64,000 bases of DNA from Pyricularia pennisetigena. Lineage: Eukaryota > Ascomycota > Sordariomycetes > Magnaporthales > Pyriculariaceae. The notes under the pieces are model-generated. The model worked only from the letters and a program-made list of their open reading frames with translations. It ran no database searches and had not been told where the DNA came from. The stretch is taken from positions 1,755,882 through 1,819,881 of the forward strand of contig NC_043743.1 of NCBI RefSeq assembly GCF_004337985.1, given 5' to 3'. Position 1 is the stretch's first letter; each line of letters starts with the position of its first letter. Shown piece after piece: positions 53,337-64,000 of this stretch. The translations under genes and the position numbers were made by a program.

Positions 53337-55924
53337 AAGACGACAAGGTTATGGCGGACAGGCTGAAAATTTCACGAATAGTGACCAAACTTTGATAAAC
53401 ACAAAATTTTCGATCTGGGCGTGACAAAAAGAACAGAAGAAAATTTCGCGATCTTTTATTCCGTCTTGTCTTCGCGTTTGCTGGCCAAGCTGCCTTACAG
53501 TATTATCCCTCGGTCCAAGAGTGGAGAGCTTGAGCGGGGAGGGTGGATGCGGAGAAACAAAAGCTGGAGAAACAGGACGAGCGGAGAAGCAAATAAACAA
53601 GTGCCCCCGACTGCGGAGTCCGGAGCATGTGGCGCCGCTTCAACAACGCCTGTAAACTGCCAAGCTAGTAATGATCAACAACCAGTCGGAGCACAACCTT
53701 GAGAAGAGGGATGGAAGATTTCATGTGTATCTCCCGTAGACCAAGATCGGAAGTAGGAACATATAATAATAAATCTGGAGTCCAGCTCTGGCAACTTTGG
53801 GTGTTCTTATTTTTGCTAGACGAGTTTCGATGAAGGAGCGATTTCACGGTTAGCCTGCTACCCACCCTTACCTTGCTACACCTAGGTGTCATCCACCCAA
53901 CAAAAGGGGGGGAAAAAAAGGAAAACGCATTTTAAAATTGCTTTCCCCTAAACTCCAAAACCAGCATGCCGATAGGAAGTAAATTGGCTCTCGTCCAAGA
54001 TCCATTTGCTTTTGCCTTGCAAAGATATGTGTTCTGCACCATATTCACGGTGCCATAACCCTTTTTCTTATTATGTAACCCAGTCCCCAAAATACTCAAT
54101 AGTGCGCACGCATTGTCAGTACGAATCATGCCCAGCCCATCCGTGACCACATGTTTAAGACTAGCATCCGCCCGTTGATTTGCTATAATTGAATCTAACC
54201 TCAACATCCTCTAGCATACTTATGTTTTGCACATTCATTTTGCGGGGTTGCGACATTGTGAAATGAACGCCCCGCCGGTTGCCCCGCTTGTAGCCGCCAC
54301 TAATAATGGAGTGATTGGCCATTACAAGCATATGAAAATCTTAGCCATCAAGCCGTCGATGTCTTGATCCAACGACGGTCTTCCCGCTCCAATCGTTGAC
54401 CACCACGGGGGCGCTGGATCCAATTGTTTCTTCTTTGGAAGTACCCTGCTTTTTTTTTTCTCTCTTTCTTTAATTGTTGCGGGCACATGTGCTCAGACTA
54501 CCGAGAGAGCATTCATTCATTTAATCCACGGGTCGTACGTGTTCACAGACATACGCGTTCGCTCTCTACTCCACATCATCATGGTTGGAGACTTGGAGTA
54601 TTAAAATATTCCTCAAGTCATGTTTGATGCAACGTTTGAGCGCAAGCCCTTGCAACCACACTCTACTAGGTATGCAGTACTAGTTCAGAGCATGAGATGC
54701 GGCCCTACAGGCCCACGAGACGCTCGCTGATCGCCAGCAAGGCGGTTTTGACCGGGCACGCGCGCTATTGTCACCTGCGTGGAAGGTAGTATCGGGATTA
54801 CTCCTTTGCAACCCACTTCAGCTCCTGCCTAAAGCAGATCGTCTACCCGGCTCGCTTTTTTACTGACGTCGCAGCGCGGCGCATCCCCGGACTTGCTACT
54901 CGGCCACAAAGGGGCGCCAAGTGGACGTCAAAGAACTCAGGCCCCGCCGTTCAAGTCGGTTTAATATCATTTCTGAACTTTGATCGCTTGATATTTTGAT
55001 GCTGCTACCTCATTTCTAGACCATTTATGTGCCTTGGTCTTTTGGAATCATCTCTCTATTTTCCCATTTTGTCTGATAATTGGTGGCCCATCCATCCACC
55101 ATTTTGACGAAGAGGTTTACTATACCCGCTTTCCATGAGCGAACGCACAAAGAAGGCTCCTTTGTGCAAAATTCGATACTGAGAGTTCATATCGAAACCA
55201 AGCGGTTTTGATACTCATCTGTCTACAAATTCTGTTGTGGCCTAGACAGACAGGTCTTGGACCCCTGGTCTTATAAAGAGGTAAAAAAAAGGCATGGCAA
55301 GGACAAAGTCAAATATAATCCCACCTCAAGTTTTGCTGTATGCAAGTTGTCATGTCCCGTGCTCTCTATGAAGCATTCTGCCAAGCTCATCAAGCAGTTC
55401 GAACTCAAAATAGTGTCCGCCTTGGTATACCCAGGTGACTGTTTGTCTTGAAAGTGAATAATAGTTCCAAGGGGACCTTCGTCACCGCTGCTCGTTGTTC
55501 ACCTAGATCTCCCCGCATGTATACCGCCATTTTCTCATCTTACCTCACCTCCATGGTCTCACTAGCGTGTATCCTGTCTTTGAACTCCTTAATTTCCAGA
55601 TCTTGTCAGGCGGAATAGTCTCTACCCAACCAAGGCCCCTTTTGTTCCCACTCCCCCGGGCTCGGCAGTCACACGACCCAGCCATCAGAAACGTTACTTT
55701 GTGATTTGCTGAATCGCGCGGTACCGATCAAGCTAATATCGAATGGGTATTTACACGACCCATAAACCGAATACTACAAAGAGGCTGAGCCACGCGGTCC
55801 TAAGACTGTTTTTGTTCAGCTCCACGCTCTCATATTTCACCTGGCTCTCTGGTTAAGGGAGCTTTGGAACATTCTTTCCAGCCCTAAGCCCTAGAACTAC
55901 TATCCGCATCTAGGTCTAGTCAAG

Positions 55925-58900
55925 ATGCGTCTGCTCAATACATCTTCGCTGCTACTGGCAGTGCTCATGTGGGTAGGAGTGAGCGCCTACTGGCTCGGTG
56001 ATCTTCCAAGTACGTCCAAGATCATCCTATACTACGGTCCCTGCGGTTTTCCTGCTAACAAACCACTTTAGATCAGGGTGTTGCCCCATTTGCTGGGGCA
56101 GGCTACACTGTCCGAAGAAATGTTCGCGATTATGGAGCTCGAGGTAAGGAATTACATAATTTTGTGTTAAACTCGTAGGGGCAAGAGCTGACCTTTCTGG
56201 TGAAGGTGATGGAGTTACGGATGACACCGCTGCAATTAACGCAGCCCTCCAAGCTGGGAACAGGTATGCCGTACCATCAGTCCGAGTATCCAGCAGTTGT
56301 TATTGTGTGACTGGCTGACATGAGATACTAGGTGCAATCGAGGATGTGCTTCCACAACGACCACACCGGCACTCGTCTACTTCCCGGCAGGCACTTACTT
56401 GATCTCCACATCACTTTTGCCTCCTTACTTCACCATGATGATTGGCGATGCCTCCAACCCTCCTACGCTGAAGGTTAGCAAATAACCAGAGGTCCTGCTG
56501 CCGTGGTCCATCTTGCTATTTGACTCTGACAAAAACGAAAAAAAAAACAATAGGCAACTTCGAACTTCCAAGGGTTTGGGCTCATCGATGCAAACCCATA
56601 CTATACCGGAGACTTGAACTGGATATCAGTCAACAACTTCTACAAGCAAAGTAAGTATGGATTGTTGAGGTCATGGCGGCTCTGCAATGGAACCTACGTT
56701 ATATTGGCCCATCTCAAGGCAAGCTAGACCTGACGTCAACGCTATTCCTCCGCGAATTTTGCTCTGTGACCAATTTTCAAATCGCGTTTTGCACATCCTA
56801 CGGTGTTGCTTTGCTCAAGAGATCGCTAACAGAAATTGCAACTATTCGCTGCAGTCCGTAACTTTGTGATCGACACGACAAACATCCCACCCCAGACTGC
56901 AGCTACTGGAATTCACTGGCCTACCTCACAAGCAACTAGCATGCAGAACATTGAATTCCGCATGCCAACAACCCCTGGTGTTGTCCACGTAGGACTGTAA
57001 GTTTACCTGATGCTATTTGCCATGCACACATCTTGGATAAGCCTCGCTGACGTTTTCAAGCTTTATCGAGTCCGGTTCTGGCGGTTTCTTGAGTGACTTG
57101 ACCTTCATTGGAGGTGCTACAGGTGCCAGCATGGGCAACCAGCAGTACACCATGAGGAATCTGATTTTCAGGAACTGCGATATTGGTAAGTTGTCATCAA
57201 GCGGTCGGAGGCTGGTGAAGACCCGAGATCCATACTGACATCAGCGTCTGCTTGTCTCAACAGCAATCATTCACCTTTGGAACTGGTAAGAATTCTGGCA
57301 GTGCCAACTGGAGAAATTGCCCGGACGCTGGTTGCTAATCATGGCTTATAGGGGCTGGACCTATTTTGGGCTACAAATAGTAAGAAACACTCACCTCTAA
57401 AAGAAAAGCTTATCATTTTCTTTTTGCTTGGCTAACTTTATGCTTAGGAGAATGCAAGGATCGGCATTGACATGTCTTCATTGTCGAACACCAGCTCTCA
57501 AAACGTTGGGTCTTTGACTCTAATCGACAGCACCATGACAAACGGTTGGTCCTTGGCCCTAGCTCTGCTCTGGTTCTTAGCTGACACACCTTTCTTTAGT
57601 TGCGACTGGGATCAAAACCGCATTTTCTGCAGACTCTCAACCACGAACAGCTGGCAGCGTAATCCTCGAGAATGTCCAGCTCAACAACGTGCCGGTCGCC
57701 GTCACTGCCGCTCAGGGTACCGTTCTCACTGGCTCAAGCGGGTCGACCACGATCACCGGATGGGGCCAAGGCCACCGCTATGTTCCCAATGGACCTGACA
57801 GATGGCAGGGTGCCATCACCCCAGTCCCTCGGCCGGCTTCAATGCTTTCCGGATCTAGATGGTACACCAAGGCGAAGCCCCAGTACGAGACTCTCCCGGC
57901 ATCGTCGTTCATCACCGCCCGCTCGGTTGGTGCCAGAGGTGACGGGAGTACCGACGACACCAATGCTCTGCAGAATGCCATCAACACCGCTCAGCAGCAG
58001 GGCCGTATTCTGTGGATCGATCATGGAATTTACCGGGTGACTGGCACCATCACAATCCCAGCCGGCTCAAAGATTGTTGGTGAGAGTTTCCCTGTGATTA
58101 TGAGCTCGGGATCGTTCTTCGCCGACATGAACAACCCGCGACCTGTGGTTCGCATCGGTGCAACGAGCGGAACCGTGGGGCGTGTTGAGCTTTCCGACTT
58201 TATGGTGTCCACGCAGGGCGCCCAGGCTGGAGCCACTCTGATCGAATGGAACTTGGCCTCGACCGGAGAGCCCAGTGGCATGTGGGATGTGCACACTCGC
58301 GTTGGCGGCTTCACTGGTAGCAACCTCCAGGTCGCCCAATGCCTCAAGACGCCAAGCTCGTCGGCCGTCAACCCCAACTGTATCGCGGCTTACATGGGCA
58401 TGCATGTTACCAAGGGCGCCAGTGGCTTATACATGGAGAATGTCTGGATTTGGACTGCCGAGTAAGTACTCTCTGACTGAACTGTTGACGTGAACCTCTA
58501 GTTGGCTGACCTTGGAATGCGAATAGCCACGACATCGACGACCAAAATCTCACACAGACCACCATCTATGCCGGTCGTGGTTTGCTCATTGAGAGCACCG
58601 CAGGAAACATCTGGCTGATGGGTACAGCTTCCGAACACTTTGTGCTCTACCAGTACCAGTTCTTAAACACCCAGAACATCGTAGGCGCACAGTTCCAGAC
58701 CGAGACTCCATACTACCAGCCGATGCCCCAGGCCACGACCCCCTTCCCACCGGTGTCTGCAATCAGTGACCCCGACTTTGCCGTCTCGTGCCGCGGCATC
58801 GCCGGAAACTGCGCCAACGCTTGGGGTGTTCGTTACATCGGCTCTCGGGACATTGCCGTCTACGGGTCCGGGCAGTATTCGTTCTTCAACAATTACAGCA

Positions 58901-59103
58901 CAACATGCTCCACTGTCGCGGCCGGCGAGGACTGTCAGTCGAGGATCGTGGAATTGCAGGGCTCGCTGTCTAACATCAACATTTACAACCTCAACACCAT
59001 TGGCTCTTTGAGTATGATTGACAGGGATGGGACTTCATTGGCTAGGTGGTCGGACAACATCAACGTCTTCCCGCAGACGATTGCAATGTTTAAAGCCAAT
59101 TGA
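55925..59103 (+). CDS. GH55 exo-beta-1,3-glucanase, secreted (about 768 aa)
   Basis: GH55 enzymes cleave beta-1,3-glucan of fungal cell walls or storage glucan. Twelve exons: 55925-56009, 56072-56143, 56206-56263, 56332-56473, 56554-56650, 56855-56996, 57061-57185, 57264-57285, 57352-57379, 57448-57544, 57600-58461 and 58527-59103; all phases agree. MRLLNTSSLLLAVLMWVGVSA is a signal peptide. The protein has two right-handed beta-helix halves. Each opens with the pectate-lyase-superfamily motif GDGVTDDTAAINAAL (first) or GDGSTDDTNALQNAIN (second), the hallmark of GH55. Other landmarks are FPAGTYLISTSLLPP, GIHWPTSQATSMQNIEF and WIWTADHDIDD. Length fits the family. The 5' half is cut into many small exons, two of only 22 and 28 nt, whereas the 3' half is nearly intronless. 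Substrate assignment is by family. Confidence 0.9.
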
Positions 59104-59347
59104 TTACAGGAAAGGTTGATAGGCTGGCGGGGTTTCCAAGAATAATGATGAATACACTGACAGTATGCTTGATGACCGTTAAGTTTGTTGTCTCTTTTTT
59201 TTCTTTCTTTTTTTTTTGTCTTCTATTGTGAGCATCTTCCTGGTGCCACTGGAAGGTTTATTGAAAGCTTATAGCTCCATGTAAATATCCGGAGGACAAG
59301 GAGCAAGTAAATATACCATTACTCTTCCCCAAACAAAGCGCAACTGC

Positions 59348-60184
59348 TTAGTCGATGCACTTGTCCTCGGGCCAGGTCACAACATAACCGTCGCACGTTT
59401 TTCGCACCTCCTCATCCCCAGCATCCCCCTTGAACATGACCGTGTCCATCTTCTTCTCCAGGACCTTCTCGACGACGAACCCGCGATCTCGCACCACGTC
59501 AAAGAACTTGAGGTCCCTCTCCCGCAGCCACGGCCTGTAGCTGGTGAAGAAGACGTAGGCCCTGCTGTTCCTAGAGCGCTTGAGGGCCCTCTCGATGGTC
59601 GTGGCGATGTTCTCGTGCTCCGTGTGGCGGAACAGCAGATCCGCCATGATGAGAACGTCGACGCCGTCACGCGCCGCCGCCGCCGCCGCCGCCCCGGGCA
59701 TCTTGGCCAGGACGGCGTCGACCTCCTTGCCCCAGACGTAGCCATCGACGACGACCTTTTCGGCGCGAGGGCGCGGCAGCAGCTCGCACTCGTCGACGTT
59801 GCGGCGCAGCGCGACCAGCACGTCCGGGTCCGGGTAGTCGGTGGCGACGACGCCGGCGGCGCCGAGGTGCGCGGCCACGAGGCTGGGGATGCCGGCGCCG
59901 GCGCCGACCTCGAGCACCGTCTTGCCGGCCACCAGGGACGGGTCCGCGAGGAAGTGATCCGCCAGCACGCGGCCGCCGTTCCAGACGTGGTGCGCGTCCA
60001 TGACGCTGTGTCCGACCAGGTGCAGCGTCAACACGGCGCCGTTGGAGAGCGTGTGCGTCTCGGTGCGCGGTGGCGGCGGCGGCGGGTAGTAGCCCTCCGG
60101 GACCGCGAACATGTCGCCCGTCGAGAGGTCTTCTTCCTCATCCTGGTGGGGTGGGGCTGGTTGTGCTTCTTTTTGGTCTGCCAT
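59348..60184 (-). CDS. EFM7: EFM7/NNT1-type protein methyltransferase (278 aa)
   Basis: In yeast, EFM7 methylates the N-terminus and adjacent lysine of elongation factor 1A; it was first called nicotinamide N-methyltransferase (NNT1). Single exon. I choose ATG 60184-60182 (MADQKEAQP) over an upstream in-frame Met at 60280 because the latter adds a Thr/Lys/Asn-rich stretch foreign to the family. Motifs: GDMFAVPEGYYPPPPPP, LVGHSVMDAHHVWNGGRVLADHF, the SAM-binding TVLEVGAGAGIPSLVAAHLGA with the acidic TDYPDPD, and DVLIMADLLFRHTEHE. These match the EFM7 group closely. A GCC repeat at about 59671-59693 encodes a run of seven alanines in a loop. Very GC-rich codon use opens a 224-codon frame on the other strand, a shadow. 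Confidence 0.88.
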   Translation of the reverse strand: MADQKEAQPAPPHQDEEEDLSTGDMFAVPEGYYPPPPPPRTETHTLSNGAVLTLHLVGHSVMDAHHVWNGGRVLADHFLADPSLVAGKTVLEVGAGAGIPSLVAAHLGAAGVVATDYPDPDVLVALRRNVDECELLPRPRAEKVVVDGYVWGKEVDAVLAKMPGAAAAAAARDGVDVLIMADLLFRHTEHENIATTIERALKRSRNSRAYVFFTSYRPWLRERDLKFFDVVRDRGFVVEKVLEKKMDTVMFKGDAGDEEVRKTCDGYVVTWPEDKCID

Positions 60185-61317
60185 TGTCTTTTTTGTTGTT
60201 TTGTTTTTGTTGTTGTTCACACCCCACCCGCGGTATATCGAGATTGTGGGGGTTGTACAAGTTTTGTGTTTGCTTGGCAACTTGATTGATGCCGTAGTTT
60301 AACTGAGATACCCTGTCAGGTACAAGTGAGAACAAGACTAATTTCTTGTCAAACACTGAATATGACAATTGAAGCAGATTCCTCCCTGCAGCCTCAAAAA
60401 ATACTACCAACCGTTACACGCGCTAGATAGAAGAAAATTCAGTGCCGGTACGCTTGTTTTAGGTAGATCAACCTTTTCCAAAAATGTCAGTAACAGGACC
60501 TGAGATGAACTTATAAGTCAAAGGTGAGAAATATAGTGTTACTGACTGTCAAAGTACCTACGGCTCTTTCCGGAAGCTTTTTTCTTTTTTTTCTTTGCCT
60601 TTTTTTTTTTNNNNNNNNNNNNNNNNNNNNNNNNNNNNNNNNNNNNNNNNNNNNNNNNNNNNNNNNNNNNNNNNNTTTTTTGACATATTAACCCCCACCT
60701 ACCGCTTTGGACAGCTAAAATATTCAGTACAAGGCGGGGCTCCACAGTCATATGTACTACAATAGGTAGGTAGGCAGGTACCAGGAGCTCGAGGTACACG
60801 GGCAGCTGTTTTGTTACATTTTTTGCTTCTGCTTTCCAGGTAAGTTTACCAGGTATTTGCGACATGTTTTGCGGGATATTCATGTCTGAATTATACTAGT
60901 TCTTAGGACCGTACTTCTGCATAATTATGCTACCGACAATTTGAGAATCCAAGATTTATGTTGCTTTGTCCGGCCACAGAAAAAGGGGCCCAGAATGCAG
61001 GAGATATTATCTCTGTGAAAGTCATATGTGCCCCTCATTGAACCTGGTGTATATACTTGCCAACCATCTATCCAAACCGTCCTCTCATAATCTACCAAAC
61101 TCCCAACGCCGAGATGAATGCCTTGTCCATCGCAGATACTCCAGTATGCACAAGCTAGCAGTGTTGAAACTGACTATATGCGGAGTCGACAAAATTCTGT
61201 CGCTACCGCGACCTGCCACATGGGCAACAAAGCATGCGTTTTTTTTCACGCAACTTCTAGAAACGATGCAGATTATTCCGTCCAGCTCAATGCAGTCCGC
61301 AATCCAGTGCGTGCTGT
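60185..61317. other. Intergenic with assembly gap, 1.1 kb
   Basis: Upstream region of EFM7 and downstream region of the APRT gene. It contains a poly-T tract interrupted by 65 N, so its true length is unknown. No gene recognised. Confidence 0.5.
60611..60675. other. Assembly gap (65 N) inside a poly-T tract
   Basis: Sixty-five N flanked by T on both sides, suggesting an unresolved homopolymer. Confidence 0.98.
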
Positions 61318-62045
61318 CTAGTGGGGATAGTCGGCCTCCTCGAGCAAAGTGACTACGGGGACGTCACCGAGCTTTTCCTTTCCCTTGAGAGGTGCAATCT
61401 CGAGCAGGAACAGATAACCAATGAGCTCTCCGCCAAGCTTCTTAACAAGTTCACCGGCGGCAGCAGCAGAGCCACCTGATTCGAAGAAAGTTCAGTCAGT
61501 TTCAATTCCAGAAAACTGGTTTTTGTTATATTGTCGGCGCCGCTAGACTCACCAGTTGCAATGATATCGTCCACAACCAGCACCTTCTGGCCCGGCTTAA
61601 TGGCACCCTCCTGCATCTGAAAGAAGTCCTGCCCGTATTCCTTCTCGTACGTCGCCGTGACGCACGGCCCGGGCAGCTTGCCCTTCTTACGGACGGGCAC
61701 AAAGGAAGCGTCGAGCTTCAGGGCCAGCGAGGGACCGAACAGGAAGCCGCGCGCATCGAGACCGACGACGACGTCGGGCTTGGCGGCGGCGGGTGCAAAG
61801 GATGAAAGGACCTGAAGCTCGAGGGCACGAAGGAGGGCGAGGTGGGCTTTCGGGTCGATAAAGATGGGCATGATGTCGATGAAGACGATGCCCTCGATGG
61901 GGAAGTCGGCAAAGCGCCGCAGCACCTTGTACAAGGTTATCTTGGCACTGGCGAGTTCGGAGGTGGAGGAGGCGGCGGCGGCGGGCTGCTGTCGCGAGGC
62001 ATCTTGGGCGGTTTGGCCGGTTGTGGTGGGATCGGTGGAGGACAT
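61318..62045 (-). CDS. Adenine phosphoribosyltransferase (about 216 aa)
   Basis: APRT (yeast APT1) makes AMP from adenine and phosphoribosyl pyrophosphate in purine salvage, in the cytosol. Two exons: 62045-61553 and 61475-61318; the junction restores the phosphoribosyl-binding signature VLVVDDIIATGGSAAAAGELV. Other family features are LRRFADFPIEGIVFIDIMPIF at the start of the fold, VVGLDARGFLFGP, VPVRKKGKLPG and EYGQDFFQMQ. The first ~30 residues are an Ala/Ser/Thr/Gln-rich extension before the conserved part. Length (about 216) is slightly long for the family because of that extension. The stop codon is TAG at 61320-61318. Catalytic motifs look intact. Confidence 0.93.
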
Positions 62046-63659
62046 GGTGAAAAGCAAGAGGGAAGGACGAGCTTGGGGGGATATGCAAGCTTTAAAGATA
62101 GGAGGGGAAAACAAAAAAAGAAAAAAAAGATTTAAAAAAAGAAAATAAAAGCAAATCTGGGGTGGTCAGACCAGAACCTATGGGCTGGCAGAATGGTCTG
62201 GATGCGGGCACAAACAGGGGCTCAACCAAACGGACCGACGAGGCTGGACTGGAGCCGAGAGGTTGCGAGCACACACGCCCTGGCTTGTATTACCTTTTGT
62301 TATCAAACAAAGAGAAAAAAAAAACTGTGGGTTCGGGAATGAACGGGCGGGCTCGTGCCTGTGTCCCGGTGCTTGTATGGAGGGAGTGAGAGGATTTTCT
62401 GGCAAGGTCCCAGTTCACAGCCGCTTGTGTTAATTTACACCCCGGTGCAAATCGGGAAGCTCAGGGCCGGAGTTGGAGATGGAGACTTGGGATCAAACAA
62501 GGAAAATTATTCAATCCGGAGAAAAAAAAAAAAGAAAAAAATTTGTAGGGTGGGGTAAACAACGTCTTGCTCTGCAGTGTTCGTTCGCCATGTTCACACA
62601 CCCACCCCCTGGTTGCAAGGCGCCTTGCATCATACTACTGGTACATATGTCGTGCTTCCTCGTAGCTACCCGGTAGGCTGCCACCTGAACTGGCGTCAAA
62701 AAGCAATGCGCTGTACCACGGATTTCGAAGAGTCGCCATCTCAGGGCTGCAGGACATAGGAAATTTTCAGTTGCAGTTGTGGCTGCTTTTGCGGACAAGG
62801 TTGCCCGGATCTCGTCATTCTGGGTGGGTTGACTAGGCGGAATTGAAAACATCCGCGATAAGAGAGTGTGCGGGTTCACTTGATCGATTGATGACTTGTC
62901 CGTCCCCTGCTCGACATAGAGACATTTACGATAGGCTATCTCCCACCGGTTTCAAAGAGCAAATGGCATATCGGTGATACACCATGAGGTGGGAAGGTGG
63001 GATGGTGATGGTGGGATGCATGTGGTGGGGTTAGTCAAGCACTTAAACGCGTCGCACAAGGGTCCCATGCTGGCAGTTGTGGCTCGCCCCCTCCCCACGC
63101 GTCGGTGCATGGCTGTGAACCCCTCCAATGCTGGTAGTACGTACGTTAGTTACAGTATGTCCACCCATCCGTAGTCACCTCAGCAGCGAACACAAAAAAC
63201 CGTGGAGCTGGGTAATCGACCGCACTAAACCGCCTCAGTAAAAGCAGGTATGGGATTGTTTCTACCAAGTCATGATCGGGGGATCCTACCCGCTTACTGA
63301 CAACGCGATATAGTCCTTCAATTTTTCTCAAAATTTTGCTTGTTGAGCCCACTGATTGTTGGTGTTGTTCGTGGACTGCAATCTTTAAACACTCTGGAAA
63401 CGCGATCGATAGCTGTTCACTTGCTATCTTGCCATAAATACTCCGTAAGAGTCACGCTCTCAGTGCGAAACAAAGTCGATATTGATTGATAGCAAAAACT
63501 CGGTTATAGTCGGATTTTATACTAGGTCTACAGGTCTTCTAGGCTTTTTTTTTTTGGCTTTTTTTTTTCGTCTCATAAGTGCCGCCTTTCCGCACTGTCG
63601 ATCCCTTGGCATAACAACCAGGTACGGTACCTACCAACCTGTCTTTACCTGCCTTGCGT

Positions 63660-63682
63660 TGCCTTTGCCTTTTGCCTTTTGC
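63660..63682. repeat. GCCTTTT short tandem repeat
   Basis: About three copies of a GCCTTT(T) unit in a row, downstream of CCTA/GGTA-rich sequence. Confidence 0.8.
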
Positions 63683-63761
63683 CTACATGTATTATGCAGA
63701 CGCAAGCTGCAGCCAGACAAACATCGACCGTTTGATTTTCTCCAATCATGTTCTGGCGGCC

Positions 63762-63792
63762 TTTTTTTTTTTCTTTTTTTAAAAAAAAAAAA
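63762..63792. repeat. T-run/A-run inverted pair
   Basis: Eleven T, a C, seven T and then twelve A; the T and A parts are self-complementary. The meaning is unknown, possibly a replication-slippage product. Confidence 0.8.
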
Positions 63793-64000
63793 CCAAAAAC
63801 AAAACCCCGGAATATCAGTCCGGGATTCCTCACCGCCATCTCATTTCCTTCACCCGATTGTTTCCAACATATGGGGTGATGCTACGGTGCATACGGAAAA
63901 CCGTGATTGTTATGCCACTAGCTTGGACACGACATCCAGGCAACTTGGGGCCGCTTCCGGCTGCTCCGTTTGGTCCCGGCCGGGGTCATCTTTTGCGGTC

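Larger units (their letters stand above)
50853..55924. other. Gene-poor 5.1-kb interval between divergent genes
   Basis: No convincing coding region. It is the upstream region of both the C2H2 regulator and the GH55 glucanase gene. Seen in it: a TA/TG dinucleotide run (51768-51791), a nine-G run (52344-52352), a 25-T run (53312-53336) and CT-rich sequence toward the glucanase. Long promoters are common for fungal regulators, so part may be regulatory. Confidence 0.5.
62046..64000. other. Intergenic to the window end, nothing recognised
   Basis: Upstream of the APRT gene. It holds A-rich leader-like sequence (62110-62150), GCCTTTT repeats near 63660-63682, and adjoining T and A runs near 63762-63792 that could form a hairpin. 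No gene or RNA that I can support. Confidence 0.5.

Noticed and set aside
59615..60289. 224-codon frame opposite the EFM7-type gene
   Set aside because: Composition shadow of a very GC-rich gene (Arg/Ala/Val/Asp runs); the minus strand encodes the recognisable methyltransferase.
1..64000. tRNA, rRNA, CRISPR or intact transposon
   Set aside because: I scanned for B-box-like GGTTCGA sequences with a matching acceptor stem, regularly spaced direct repeats, and transposase or reverse transcriptase motifs in the translated frames, and found none. A covariance-model and repeat search would be decisive.

Overview
The window is nuclear DNA of a filamentous ascomycete. It shows short GT-AG introns with CTAAC/CTGAC-like branch sites, fungal-specific families (Zn2Cys6 regulator, UstYa/DUF3328 oxidase-like protein, GH55 glucanase, EFM7-type methyltransferase), mitochondrial genes of Pezizomycotina type and no operons. 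A Sordariomycete seems likely, and the frequent short TAGG/CCTA and long A/T runs made me think of Magnaporthales, but that placement is a guess. A 65-base N gap inside a poly-T tract shows this is a draft assembly.

Layout. 0-16.6 kb holds a tiny Tyr/Gly- and Lys-rich protein, a secreted protein very dense in N-glycosylation sites, a UstYa-like gene whose second histidine motif is degenerate, a SET-domain protein, a PrtT/WAR1-like Zn2Cys6 regulator and a secreted agmatinase-like ureohydrolase. 16.6-31.5 kb is gene-poor: about 9.4 kb with nothing convincing, then one three-exon nuclear-looking protein of unknown function (26-27.8 kb), then 3.6 kb of apparently empty DNA. 31.5-46.5 kb is gene-dense and housekeeping-like: an EDEM-type GH47 protein of ER quality control, succinate dehydrogenase anchor subunit SDH4, a CYT-18-like mitochondrial tyrosyl-tRNA synthetase, the GATOR1/SEACIT subunit NPR2, two convergent Fe(II)/2-oxoglutarate dioxygenases (PhyH-like and AlkB-like) and a four-helix MARVEL-like membrane protein. 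47.5-50.9 kb is a large C2H2 plus fungal-trans-domain regulator, followed by about 5 kb without genes. 55.9-62 kb carries a GH55 exo-beta-1,3-glucanase, an EFM7/NNT1-type methyltransferase and adenine phosphoribosyltransferase; the last 2 kb are empty.

How the genes relate. I see no biosynthetic cluster, CRISPR, rRNA, tRNA or intact transposon. The clearest functional neighbourhood is the divergent SDH4 / mitochondrial TyrRS pair, both serving the mitochondrion from one 601-bp shared promoter region. The two dioxygenases face each other with only 66 bp between stop codons. The unusual signals are mostly at the level of gene architecture: an 18-nt microexon in SDH4, 24- and 22-nt microexons in the agmatinase, a GC-AG intron in NPR2, a stop-free 96-nt intron in the EDEM gene, and a 51-A homopolymer ending two bases before the ATG of the PhyH gene. 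Exon models were made by hand from splice signals, reading phase and family motifs, so single junctions may be off.
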